Positions 1 to 6,243 of a DNA stretch of 9,836 nt are shown here, in pieces. The translations under genes were made by a program, and so were the position numbers. Origin of the DNA: Ruminococcaceae bacterium UBA7075 (GTDB lineage: Bacteria > Bacillota > Clostridia > Oscillospirales > Acutalibacteraceae); assembly GCA_002493635.1 (NCBI GenBank), contig DKZL01000014.1, positions 1-9,836 of the forward strand, written 5' to 3'. Below the pieces are notes generated by a model that saw only the letters and a program-made list of their open reading frames with translations, was not told the DNA's origin and searched no databases. Position 1 is the first letter of the stretch; the number at the start of each line of letters is the position of its first letter.

Positions 1-114
1 GTGACGGAGGATTGAAAATAAGGGTACATCAACACTTTTTTTATCCTCAGTCAGCTTCCGCTGACAGCTCCTTTAATAAGGAGCCTTTCTCGTTATCACA
101 ATTTCTGCTAACAT
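1..114 (+). repeat. Terminal block A, left copy (inverted partner at 9722-9836)
   Basis: This block begins GTGACGGAGGATTGAAAATA and matches the reverse complement of the right window end. Counting on through the shared start of the neighbouring repeat R (about 129 nt), I find only about three substitutions and one indel. It contains two hairpins: GTCAGC-TTCC-GCTGAC at 50-65 and GCTCCTT...AAGGAGC at 67-84, the second followed by CTTTCT. There is no coding potential. From memory, similar GCTCC/GGAGC plus GTCAGC palindromes are scattered between genes in gut clostridia, so I read it as a small non-autonomous dispersed element. Its mobility is not shown here. Confidence 0.8.
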
Positions 115-226
115 AAACTATAATTTAACTTTGATAAGTGAGTTATGAACTTTACCAAAATATCTAAGTATATCTTCGGGTGACAACGGTCATATTTTAA
201 GAAAAACTTGTGAAGCGTCTAAAAAA
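115..226 (+). repeat. Dispersed repeat R, copy R1
   Basis: A roughly 110-bp non-coding repeat that starts AAACTATAATTTAACT and ends GAAGCGTCTAAAAA. Recognisable internal blocks are 'gttatgaactttacc', 'aagtatatcttcggg' and 'acggtcatattttaa'. In this copy the left arm of the central hairpin is decayed (TCTAAG instead of CCGAAG). The terminal motif AGCGTCTAAAAA is repeated once more at about 227-238. It is joined to block A at the same junction seen at the right end of the window. Confidence 0.8.
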
Positions 227-237
227 AGCGTCTAAAA

Positions 238-253
238 AGTTTCACGTGAAACA
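238..253. promoter_or_regulatory. parS-like centromere site (15/16)
   Basis: AGTTTCACGTGAAACA differs from the consensus parS TGTTTCACGTGAAACA only at the first base, and its 14-bp core GTTTCACGTGAAAC is a perfect palindrome. In Firmicutes such sites load ParB (Spo0J) and cluster near the origin. It lies between repeat R1 and the noc terminator, outside any gene, so coding constraint cannot explain it. Confidence 0.85.
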
Positions 254-263
254 TTTATATATA

Positions 264-293
264 CGCAAAAGACCGCACACATAGTGTACGGCC
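264..293 (-). terminator. Intrinsic terminator after noc
   Basis: On the minus strand GGCCGTACAC (293-284) pairs with GTGTGCGGTC (280-271) around a 3-nt loop, giving a 10-bp stem that includes two G-U pairs. It is followed at once by TTTTGCG. It lies about 75 nt downstream of the noc stop codon and would end the noc transcript before the parS-like site and repeat R1. Confidence 0.75.
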
Positions 294-335
294 TCTTGCA
301 AGGGGTTTAGATAAGGAAATGGGTATGAGTGGAAC

Positions 336-351
336 GGATGCTTGCGCATCC
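336..351 (-). other. GNRA-capped hairpin in the noc 3' UTR
   Basis: GGATGC-GCAA-GCATCC on the minus strand forms a perfect 6-bp stem closed by a GCAA (GNRA-type) tetraloop, about 20 nt after the noc stop. No T-run follows, so it is not a terminator by itself. It may stabilise the mRNA end before the real terminator at 264-293. Function unknown. Confidence 0.45.
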
Positions 352-369
352 ATCTGGAAAGTAAATTAA

Positions 370-1203
370 TTAAGCAGTTTTGTCTGTGCCAGAGGATATT
401 TGCGTTTTTGGTATTCTGATTGTGTATTCAATAAAACTTTCATTGTCGGTCTTGTTGGATTGTGCGTCAATCCCTGCAAGCCGCATTGTGTCAATAGCCT
501 TGTTTATTGTGTTCACAAATATTCTGACATCCTTTATCACCACTTTACTTATGCCCTTTTGCCTGATTACAGGCTGTTCAAGCGTTTTTAACATTATGCT
601 AACAAGTGAATCTGTCTGTTGTGTGTTTAGTTTGTCTGATATTATTTTAGACAAAGCCTCTCGTCTTACATCTTTATCATCAATTCTTAACAGTGCACGG
701 GCGTGGCGTTCTGTAAGTCCTGCATTTAAAATCCATTCCTGCTCCTCGTATGTAAGCTTTAAGAGTCTTAGCTTGTTGGCAATCGTAGACTGCGACTTTC
801 CAAGCTTGCGTGCGGCTTCCTCCTGAGTAAGTCCAAACCTGCGGATGAGCTTTGAAATCCCGCGAGCTTCCTCGAAAAATCCGAGGTCGCTTCGCTGGAG
901 ATTTTCAAGGAGAGCAAACACTGCTGACTCTTTGTCAGAGCATTTGATGACTATGCAAGGAATTTTTTTAAGTCCTGCAAGCACAGAGGCGCGAAGGCGG
1001 CGTTCGCCGGCAATGAGTTCATACTCTGTTGCCGAAATTCTGCGTACCGTTATCGGTTGGAGAACTCCGTTCTCACTGATTGACCTTGAAAGTGCCGCAA
1101 GCTCGTCTTCATTGAAAACGTGTCTTGGCTGAGACTTATTGGGTCTGATTTTGATAATCGGTATTTCAGAAATTTTATTATCTTTTTTGAGCACAAAATT
1201 CAT
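370..1203 (-). CDS. noc: Nucleoid occlusion protein Noc (ParB-family CTPase/DNA-binding protein)
   Basis: A 277-residue ParB/Noc-family protein. Visible parts are the N-terminal CTP-binding domain with GERRLRA at 66-72 and ENLQR at 100-104, then a helix-turn-helix at about 125-146 (LTQEEAARKLGKSQSTIANKL), then a C-terminal dimerisation region. In Bacillus, Noc binds NBS sites, spreads with CTP and keeps the division machinery off the nucleoid. The four positions I recall as separating Noc from ParB specificity read Q138, K144, K149 and R166, the Noc-type set, and LTERHARAL is also Noc-like. The protein begins MNFVLKKDNKISEI, so the longer N-terminal amphipathic membrane helix of Bacillus Noc is missing. 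An in-frame TAA shortly upstream rules out a longer start, and GAGGTGG precedes the ATG. It lies downstream of rsmG, as in other Firmicutes, behind a terminator and with a probable promoter of its own. An alternative name would be a second Spo0J/ParB paralogue. Confidence 0.85.
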   Translation of the reverse strand: MNFVLKKDNKISEIPIIKIRPNKSQPRHVFNEDELAALSRSISENGVLQPITVRRISATEYELIAGERRLRASVLAGLKKIPCIVIKCSDKESAVFALLENLQRSDLGFFEEARGISKLIRRFGLTQEEAARKLGKSQSTIANKLRLLKLTYEEQEWILNAGLTERHARALLRIDDKDVRREALSKIISDKLNTQQTDSLVSIMLKTLEQPVIRQKGISKVVIKDVRIFVNTINKAIDTMRLAGIDAQSNKTDNESFIEYTIRIPKTQISSGTDKTA

Positions 1204-1228
1204 TTTGCCACCTCGCTTCTGTTAGCAT

Positions 1229-1253
1229 CAGGGGTTGTCCCTGTGCTATTATA
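1229..1253 (-). promoter_or_regulatory. Possible noc promoter (-10 only) with dyad
   Basis: A perfect TATAAT on the minus strand (1253-1248) lies about 45 nt before the noc ATG. No good -35 box sits at 16-18 nt: the nearest TTGCAC is only 12 nt away. A small dyad, CAGGG-ACAAC-CCCTG (1243-1229), covers the expected start site and could be an operator or an mRNA hairpin. It is offered because noc follows a terminator and needs a promoter in this gap. Confidence 0.35.
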
Positions 1254-1363
1254 ATACACCATCAGGTGCAAAATGTTTGTCGAAGTGTGAGTAAGTTTTA
1301 TGTTTTCTTTTAATAGTTTATGTTATATTTTGGCGTATAGACATATATTATATATAAAACTTA

Positions 1364-1392
1364 ACCTCCTGCCGTTTTAAACAGTAGGAGGT
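1364..1392 (-). terminator. Intrinsic terminator after rsmG
   Basis: On the minus strand ACCTCCT-A-CTGTT pairs with AACGG-C-AGGAGGT, a 12-bp stem with one A-C mismatch and a 3-nt loop. It is followed by TAAGTTTTATATATA. It starts about 14 nt after the rsmG stop codon and would separate the mnmG-rsmG transcript from noc. The T-run is imperfect. Beyond it, up to the noc promoter (1254-1363), I see only AT-rich sequence. Confidence 0.7.
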
Positions 1393-1406
1393 GTAAAATT
1401 AATTAT

Positions 1407-2120
1407 TTATAATGGACTGGTTTTTATCTTTCCGGAATTGCGGGGATACTTCGGCGGTGTTGAGCTTATCTTCTGAATTTCAAGAATATTTCTGCATCCG
1501 CCGTCCATTGGCAAATCGAATGTGTATTTATTTATAAGCTTTCCGCCGAGAATTTGCAGTGCTTTTTTTGCATTAATAACTTCTTCATCTGCATTCGGTC
1601 CTTTCAGAGCAATAAACTTTCCGCCCTTTTTGACATAGCCAAGACAGTATTCAGAAAGAATATTAAGCTGTGCAACTGCCCTTGAAACAGCAAAATCAAA
1701 CTGCTCTCTGCATTCGACCTTTTTCGCACCGTCCTCTGCTCTGCTGTGAACAAGTTTTGCTTCAATTCCTGTTTCATCAAGAACTTCCTGCAAAAATACA
1801 AGCCTTTTATTAAGACTGTCAAGTAAAGTAAGCTTAATGTCGGGACGAGCAATTTTCAGGACAATTCCAGGAAAACCTGCGCCTGTACCCACATCAATTA
1901 TGCTTGCACCCTTGGGCACATCAATATAATTAAAAAATGACAGGCTGTCGGCAAAGTGCTTGACTGCAACTCCCTGCTCATCTGTAATTGCGGTCAGATT
2001 GATTTTTTCATTCCACTCGACGAGCAACTTGAAATACTGTTCAAATTGCTCAAGCTGAGTGTCATTAAGATTTATTTTAAAATTTTCTGTTGCAAGTTTC
2101 AGATAATCTTTTATGTTCAT
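1407..2120 (-). CDS. rsmG: 16S rRNA (guanine-N7)-methyltransferase RsmG (GidB)
   Basis: This enzyme makes the m7G at position 527 (E. coli numbering) of 16S rRNA using S-adenosylmethionine. Numbered from the chosen start, it has the family WNEKINLT motif at 36-43, the SAM-binding loop DVGTGAGFPG at 76-85, the D101 'DSLNKR' segment that usually follows strand 2, and the typical C-terminal TPPKYPR...SPL tail. Length is 237 residues, close to the Bacillus protein. The open frame extends ten codons upstream to 2150, but I choose ATG 2120: it gives MNIKDYL, the usual family N-terminus, it follows AGGAAAAG, and it overlaps the mnmG stop as ATGA. Translational coupling to mnmG is therefore likely. 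Nothing is truncated or missing. Confidence 0.93.
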   Translation of the reverse strand: MNIKDYLKLATENFKINLNDTQLEQFEQYFKLLVEWNEKINLTAITDEQGVAVKHFADSLSFFNYIDVPKGASIIDVGTGAGFPGIVLKIARPDIKLTLLDSLNKRLVFLQEVLDETGIEAKLVHSRAEDGAKKVECREQFDFAVSRAVAQLNILSEYCLGYVKKGGKFIALKGPNADEEVINAKKALQILGGKLINKYTFDLPMDGGCRNILEIQKISSTPPKYPRNSGKIKTSPL

Positions 2121-4015
2121 TGCTTTTCCTGCCTGTTCTGTGCTATCCATATTAGCAGCACGCTGATGTCGGCAGGCGATACTCCCGAAATTCTTGAAGC
2201 CTGACCGATGTTTAAGGGCTTAATCTTGTTGAGCTTTTCCTGTGCCTCAAGCCGCAAGCCCTTTATATTAGTATAGTCAAAATCAGACGGCAAAATTTTA
2301 TTTTCAAGCTTTTTCATCTGCTCAACCTGCCTAAGCTGCTTCTGAATGTATCCCTCGTACTTTATTTCAACCTCTACCTGCTCAAAAATGTTTGCGTCAA
2401 GCGACGGACGAGTTGTATCAACCGGCTTTAAGCACTCATAGTCAAGCTGAGGTCTTTTAAGCAAATCAATCAAACGAACACCTGTAGTAATTTCTGATGT
2501 TTCACGTGAAACAAGTATCTTATTTACTTCGTCTGTCGGAGAAATTACAGTATCTTTAAGTCTTTTAATTTCCTGCTGCTTAAGTTGTTGCTTATCAAGA
2601 TATTTTTGATAGCGTTCTTCGCTTATCAGACCAATCTCATAGCCGAGTGTAGTCAGTCTTTCATCAGCATTGTCCTGTCTGAGTACAAGCCTGTACTCAC
2701 TGCGTGAGGTCATCATTCTGTAAGGCTCGTTTGCACCCTTTGTAACAAGGTCATCAATCAAAGTTCCTATGTAGGAATTGGCACGGGTGAAAACAACCTG
2801 CTCTCTTCCCTGCACCTTCAATGCAGCATTTATGCCTGCGACCAAACCTTGCGCCGCAGCTTCTTCATAACCTGAGCTTCCGTTAAACTGTCCTGCACCG
2901 TAAAGATTAGGAAAGTCTTTAAATTCAAGTGTAGCATTCATTGCAAGCGGGTCAACGCAGTCATACTCAATTGCATAAGCAGGGCGCATCATCACGCAAT
3001 TTTCAAGTCCTTTGATTGTACGGTAAAATTTGAGCTGAACTTCTTCGGGAAGTGACGAGCTCATACCCTGCAAGTACATTTCTTCTGTATTAAGTCCGCA
3101 AGGCTCTATAAATAGCTGATGACGTTTTTTATCCTTGAAACGCATAATCTTATCCTCAAAGCTCGGACAATATCTCGGTCCTACGCCCTCAATTTTGCCA
3201 GCATAAAGAGGTGAACGGTGGATATTTTCAAGAATAACCTGCTTTGTGTTGTCATTTGTCCAGCTTATGTGGCAGTCAACCTTGTTATCACCAAGACTTT
3301 CTGTTTCATAAGAAAACGGCTGAGGAGGTGTGTCGCCTTTCTGCACCTCAAGGTCAGTGAAATCAATAGAGCTTTTTAAAATTCTTGCAGGCGTACCCGT
3401 CTTGAAACGTCTTAAAGGCAATCCGAGTTCTTTCAGACTTTTGCCAAGAAACGTAGCAGGAAAAATTCCGTCAGGACCGCTTTCATAAGAAACCTCGCCC
3501 ACAAAAATTCTTCCGCCGAGATATGTACCCGTTGCAACAATAACAGACTTGCATTTAAAAACGGCGAGCATTCTTGTTGTCAGCTCATAACCTTCACCAT
3601 TATCAAGCATTTTTATATCAGTAATCTCAGCCTGACGAAGTTCAAGATTTTTCTGTAGTTCAAGCTTGTGCTTCATCACATCAGAGTATTTTCGTCTGTC
3701 AATCTGTGCACGGAGAGAGTGAACAGCAGGACCTTTACCTCTGTTTAACATTCTGCTCTGCAAAAAGCACTCGTCGGCAGTCTTGCCCATTTCACCGCCC
3801 AAGGCATCAATTTCACGCACAAGATGCCCCTTTGCAGTACCTCCGATTGACGGATTGCAGGGGCAGTTGCCGACTGCGTCCATATTAATTGTAAAAATTG
3901 CAGTTTTACATCCAAGCCGAGCCGCCGCCAGAGCCGCCTCAATGCCTGCGTGACCGGCACCAATTACTGCAACATCATAAACTCCTGCTAAATATTTTTT
4001 TTCTTCAATTTTCAT
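2117..4015 (-). CDS. mnmG: tRNA uridine 5-carboxymethylaminomethyl modification enzyme MnmG (GidA)
   Basis: The FAD-binding partner of MnmE. The MnmE2-MnmG2 complex installs carboxymethylaminomethyl-type groups at C5 of wobble uridine 34 in tRNAs. At 632 residues it is full length. Visible features are the Rossmann dinucleotide motif GAGHAG (19-24), the CPCNPSIGGTAKGH segment with conserved cysteines (51-64), the GPAVHSLRAQIDR signature (95-107), the second signature GYEEAAAQGLVAGINAA in the middle third, and the helical MnmE/tRNA-interacting C-terminus ending in NIGQASRISGVSPADISVLLIWI. GAGGAAT precedes the ATG by 7 nt. The codons for L501-VSRET-506 hold a perfect parS palindrome. The gene overlaps rsmG by 4 nt. 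The upstream spacer is mostly repeat R2, so its promoter is unclear; it may read through from mnmE. Confidence 0.97.
   Translation of the reverse strand: MKIEEKKYLAGVYDVAVIGAGHAGIEAALAAARLGCKTAIFTINMDAVGNCPCNPSIGGTAKGHLVREIDALGGEMGKTADECFLQSRMLNRGKGPAVHSLRAQIDRRKYSDVMKHKLELQKNLELRQAEITDIKMLDNGEGYELTTRMLAVFKCKSVIVATGTYLGGRIFVGEVSYESGPDGIFPATFLGKSLKELGLPLRRFKTGTPARILKSSIDFTDLEVQKGDTPPQPFSYETESLGDNKVDCHISWTNDNTKQVILENIHRSPLYAGKIEGVGPRYCPSFEDKIMRFKDKKRHQLFIEPCGLNTEEMYLQGMSSSLPEEVQLKFYRTIKGLENCVMMRPAYAIEYDCVDPLAMNATLEFKDFPNLYGAGQFNGSSGYEEAAAQGLVAGINAALKVQGREQVVFTRANSYIGTLIDDLVTKGANEPYRMMTSRSEYRLVLRQDNADERLTTLGYEIGLISEERYQKYLDKQQLKQQEIKRLKDTVISPTDEVNKILVSRETSEITTGVRLIDLLKRPQLDYECLKPVDTTRPSLDANIFEQVEVEIKYEGYIQKQLRQVEQMKKLENKILPSDFDYTNIKGLRLEAQEKLNKIKPLNIGQASRISGVSPADISVLLIWIAQNRQEKQ
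2498..2513. promoter_or_regulatory. Perfect parS site inside mnmG
   Basis: TGTTTCACGTGAAACA is an exact 16/16 match to the Bacillus-type parS consensus. It lies within the mnmG coding sequence, where it spells the end of L501 and then V-S-R-E-T. It is the loading site for ParB/Spo0J and, through it, for the SMC condensin near the origin. It supports placing this window in the origin domain. Confidence 0.93.
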
Positions 4016-4099
4016 TTACAATTCCTCAATATGTATATTTTATATTTTTTTGACGGTAGTCGCCCTACGGTGGTTTATAAAAAGTTTCATTAAAACGCT

Positions 4100-4213
4100 A
4101 AACTATAATTTATCTAACTAAAATAAATGAGTTATGAAACTTACCAATAAACCGAAGTAAATCTTCGGGATACGACGGTTACATATTAAATCAAACTTGT
4201 GAAGCGTCTAAAA
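4100..4213 (+). repeat. Dispersed repeat R, copy R2
   Basis: A full copy, from AAACTATAATTTATC to GAAGCGTCTAAAA, with the central hairpin CCGAAG-TAAAT-CTTCGG intact. It fills most of the 198-nt mnmE-mnmG spacer and its last base touches the mnmE stop codon (4214-4216). The rest of the spacer (4016-4099) holds the mnmG ribosome binding site and AT-rich sequence without a clear promoter. Confidence 0.85.
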
Positions 4214-5578
4214 TTACTTGCCTACGCAGAAGTTGTGGAATACACGGTCTATTACTTCATCGCTTGTGCTTTCACCTGTGAGTTCCAAAAGATTTGAAAT
4301 TGCATCTTCAAGCGAAACCGTTACAGCATCATAAGTAAGTCCTGCATCAAGTGTGGATTTTGCTTCCATAACTGACGACAAAGCATTTGCAACGGCGAGC
4401 CTTTGCCTTTCATTTGACAATATGCCTTCGCTCGGATTGAGATTTGCTGTGCCTGCAATTTTTTCAACAGCCTTTGTCAGTTCTTCTCTGCACTCTCCGC
4501 TCTTTGCCGAAATATAGACTACATTCTCAAAATTATCGTTTATAAAGTCCGTATCAAGCTTTTGCTCAAGGTCTATTTTATTTATTATTGCGATTGTTGT
4601 TGCATTTTTTGCATTTTTGATTAATTCATAATCATCATCATTCAAAATCTGATTATTGTCAAATACAGCAAGAAGAAGTCCGCACTGTTCTAACCGCTTT
4701 TTCGCCCTGTCAACGCCAATCTGCTCCACTCTGTCCTCTGTATCACGCAAGCCGGCAGTATCGCTCAGCCGCAAAATTACATCGCCGAGCACAACCGTGT
4801 CTTCAACAATATCACGGGTTGTTCCGGGAATATCGGTGACAATGCTTTTTTCACATCCGGTCAGCAAATTCATAAGCGTGCTTTTACCTACATTCGGTCT
4901 GCCTGCAATAACGGTGTCAATGCCCTGCTTTACAGCCTGTCCGCTGTCATAGGTATCTAAAAGCCCCTGCAAAATTTTTATAGCATTATTGAAAGTCTTA
5001 AAAAGCTCGTCATCAGACACCTCTGCTATATCCTCCTCGGGATAATCCGCCCAAGCCGAAAGATGAGCTGCCTGTGAAAGCAATTCTTCCTTAATCTTGT
5101 CAATCTTTCTTCTTAAAGCACCGTCTTTGACGCAAAGAGCTGCTCTTGCGGCACTTCTGCTTTTTGCACTGATTATGTCAATAACAGACTCTGCCTCTGT
5201 CAAATCAATTTTTCCATTCAAAAAGGCTCGCTTTGTAAATTCTCCTGCCTGAGCAGGAACAGCTCCGTTATCAAGGACTGCACGCAAAACCTGCTTTGTA
5301 ATAAAAATTCCGCCGTGGCAGGAAATTTCAACAACATTTTCGCCCGTATAGCTGTGAGGAGCACGATAAACAAGCACCACTGCCTCGTCGATTTCTTCTC
5401 CGTTATTGCAAACCTTGCCGAAAGCCGCAGTATATCCTTTCATATCCGCAACTTTTTTATTATTTATATTTTTAAAAACCTTATCAGCAATCCGGAGTGA
5501 ATCATCACCCGAAATTCTGATTACGCCAATGCCGCCCTCACCCTGAGCAGTGCATATAGCCGCAATAGTTGTATCCAT
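4214..5578 (-). CDS. mnmE: tRNA modification GTPase MnmE (TrmE)
   Basis: The GTPase partner of MnmG in wobble-uridine (U34) modification. At 454 residues it is full length. The N-terminal formyl-THF-binding domain covers about 1-118 (TIAAICTAQGEGGIGVIRISG). A helical domain follows and holds an inserted G domain with P-loop GRPNVGKS (226-233), G2 IPGTTRD (250-256), switch II DTAGLRDTED (273-282), NKID (333-336) and SAKS (357-360). The C-terminus is FCVGK, with the conserved cysteine at 451 (usually FCIGK). AAGGAG lies 6 nt before the ATG. The gene is cut off from jag by a terminator and a long repeat tract, and its 5' leader contains R copies R3 and R3'. Its promoter must therefore lie in or above them; I could not identify it. 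Confidence 0.97.
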   Translation of the reverse strand: MDTTIAAICTAQGEGGIGVIRISGDDSLRIADKVFKNINNKKVADMKGYTAAFGKVCNNGEEIDEAVVLVYRAPHSYTGENVVEISCHGGIFITKQVLRAVLDNGAVPAQAGEFTKRAFLNGKIDLTEAESVIDIISAKSRSAARAALCVKDGALRRKIDKIKEELLSQAAHLSAWADYPEEDIAEVSDDELFKTFNNAIKILQGLLDTYDSGQAVKQGIDTVIAGRPNVGKSTLMNLLTGCEKSIVTDIPGTTRDIVEDTVVLGDVILRLSDTAGLRDTEDRVEQIGVDRAKKRLEQCGLLLAVFDNNQILNDDDYELIKNAKNATTIAIINKIDLEQKLDTDFINDNFENVVYISAKSGECREELTKAVEKIAGTANLNPSEGILSNERQRLAVANALSSVMEAKSTLDAGLTYDAVTVSLEDAISNLLELTGESTSDEVIDRVFHNFCVGK

Positions 5579-5600
5579 TTTTATCTCCTTTTATTTTGGC

Positions 5601-5650
5601 TCGCTTCATAAGTTTGCTTTAAAATGTAACACTTAAGACCCGAAGGTTTT
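5601..5650 (-). repeat. Partial R copy (R3'), in tandem with R3
   Basis: The 3' half of repeat R on the minus strand: GCTTCATAAG, AAAATGTAAC and GACCCGAAGG are recognisable. It is broken at the central hairpin and joined directly to the end of the complete copy R3. The junction rebuilds a short hairpin, CCGAA-GGTT-TTCGG. Confidence 0.65.
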
Positions 5651-5747
5651 CGGACGCTTCATAAGTATTATTTTAAATGTAACGTTTGCTACCCGAAGGT
5701 GTACTTTGGTTATATAGTAAACATCATAATTCACTTATTAAAAGTTT
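5647..5747 (-). repeat. Dispersed repeat R, copy R3
   Basis: A nearly full copy in reverse orientation. Read on the minus strand it has GTGAATTATGATGTTTAC, ACCAAAG...CTTCGGGT, ACGTTACATTTAAAATAATACTTATGAAGCGTCCGAAAA. The first bases (AAACT) are kept but the ATAATTTA that should follow is shortened. It lies in the 5' leader of mnmE. Confidence 0.78.
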
Positions 5748-5814
5748 ATTTTTAATTATTTATCCATACGGTAAGCAAAATTAATGTTTATTTGAATAAT
5801 AAACTAAGTTTTGT

Positions 5815-5890
5815 GTAGGGGACGGCATCCTTGACGTCCCCAAAATTAGCAGAAACCTATGGGAGGGACGTCTGGGAAGCCGTCCCCTAC
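5815..5890. repeat. Palindromic element P1 (GTAGGG family)
   Basis: A 76-nt imperfect inverted repeat. The left arm GTAGGGGACGGC...GACGTCCCC mirrors the right arm GGGACGTC...GCCGTCCCCTAC around a centre of about 25 nt. The outermost 12 bases on each side match perfectly. It is non-coding. The GTAGGG ends are shared with P2 nearby, although the inner sequence differs. Confidence 0.8.
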
Positions 5891-5920
5891 AAATATTGAA
5901 GAAAAGTTCTGCTAAATTTA

Positions 5921-5977
5921 TAGTTTAAACTCCGAGATACCGAGGTTGATATTAAGTCCGACTTTTATAACGGATAA
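5921..5977 (+). repeat. Decayed fragment of repeat R
   Basis: The block TTTAAACTCCGAGATAC followed by TTTATAACGG aligns loosely with the middle and end of copy R7 (TATAAACTCCGGGATAC ... CTTATATAGCGG). The 5' third is missing. It precedes R4 in the same orientation, so it may be an older unit of the same head-to-tail array. Confidence 0.4.
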
Positions 5978-5993
5978 AGCGACCACCGTCGCT

Positions 5994-6104
5994 AAACTAT
6001 AATTTAACTTATGTCAGAGAATTATGCTGTTTACCAAACAACCGAAGTATATCTTCGGGTCGGAATGATTGCATTTTAAGTAAAACTTATGAAGCGGCTA
6101 AAAA
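5994..6104 (+). repeat. Dispersed repeat R, copy R4
   Basis: A full copy from AAACTATAATTTAACTT to GAAGCGGCTAAAAA, with an intact hairpin CCGAAG-TATAT-CTTCGG. Its end runs directly into the start of R5 (sharing the A-run at 6101-6105), so the two units are head to tail. Its middle (AATTATGCTGTTTACCAAAC and onward) is almost identical to R6. Confidence 0.88.
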
Positions 6105-6168
6105 ACTATAATTTACTTTTGGTAGGTCTTTATGAATTGTAAACATATAGCCGAAGTCAAAACTTCGG
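6103..6168 (+). repeat. Repeat R, copy R5, cut at its hairpin
   Basis: It starts AAACTATAATTTAC and keeps the 5' half including the hairpin CCGAAG-TCAAAA-CTTCGG, then stops exactly where palindrome P2 begins. The 3' half of R is absent beyond P2, where R6 starts. Confidence 0.75.
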
Positions 6169-6230
6169 AACACGGCGTGCCGTGTCCAGAAAAAATTGAT
6201 GTCATTGCGGACACGGCACGCCGTGTCCCT
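6168..6230. repeat. Double palindrome P2 (GTAGGG family)
   Basis: Two hairpins face each other: ACACGGC-GT-GCCGTGT at 6170-6185 and the perfect 20-base palindrome GGACACGGC-AC-GCCGTGTCC at 6209-6228, followed by CTAC. The two arms are also inverted repeats of each other across a 21-nt AT-rich centre. The CCCTAC end matches the GTAGGG ends of P1. It is directly joined to the broken end of R5. Confidence 0.85.
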
Positions 6231-6243
6231 ACGAATCGCTAAT

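Noticed and set aside
264..362. Minus-strand mini-ORF of 32 codons after noc
   Set aside because: It begins inside the GNRA hairpin region, has no ribosome site, reads through the terminator stem and resembles nothing known.
380..826. Plus-strand reading frames opposite noc, rsmG, mnmG, mnmE, jag, yidC and rnpA
   Set aside because: Each lies fully antisense to a gene with clear family motifs, has low-complexity composition and lacks a ribosome site. They are frame shadows.
1204..1363. Further R copy in the rsmG-noc gap
   Set aside because: A few AT-rich words resemble R7, but the ordered blocks and the hairpin are absent, so the likeness is probably compositional.
2121..2150. Upstream ATG start for rsmG at 2150
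   Set aside because: It would add ten residues unlike the family N-terminus and has a weak ribosome site. ATG 2120 overlaps the mnmG stop as ATGA and matches known RsmG starts.
4100..4213. R copies as intrinsic terminators for mnmE
   Set aside because: The CCGAAG/CTTCGG stem is only 6 bp, and the bases after it (TTTATTGG on the minus strand) are a poor U-run. A termination effect is possible but not supported.
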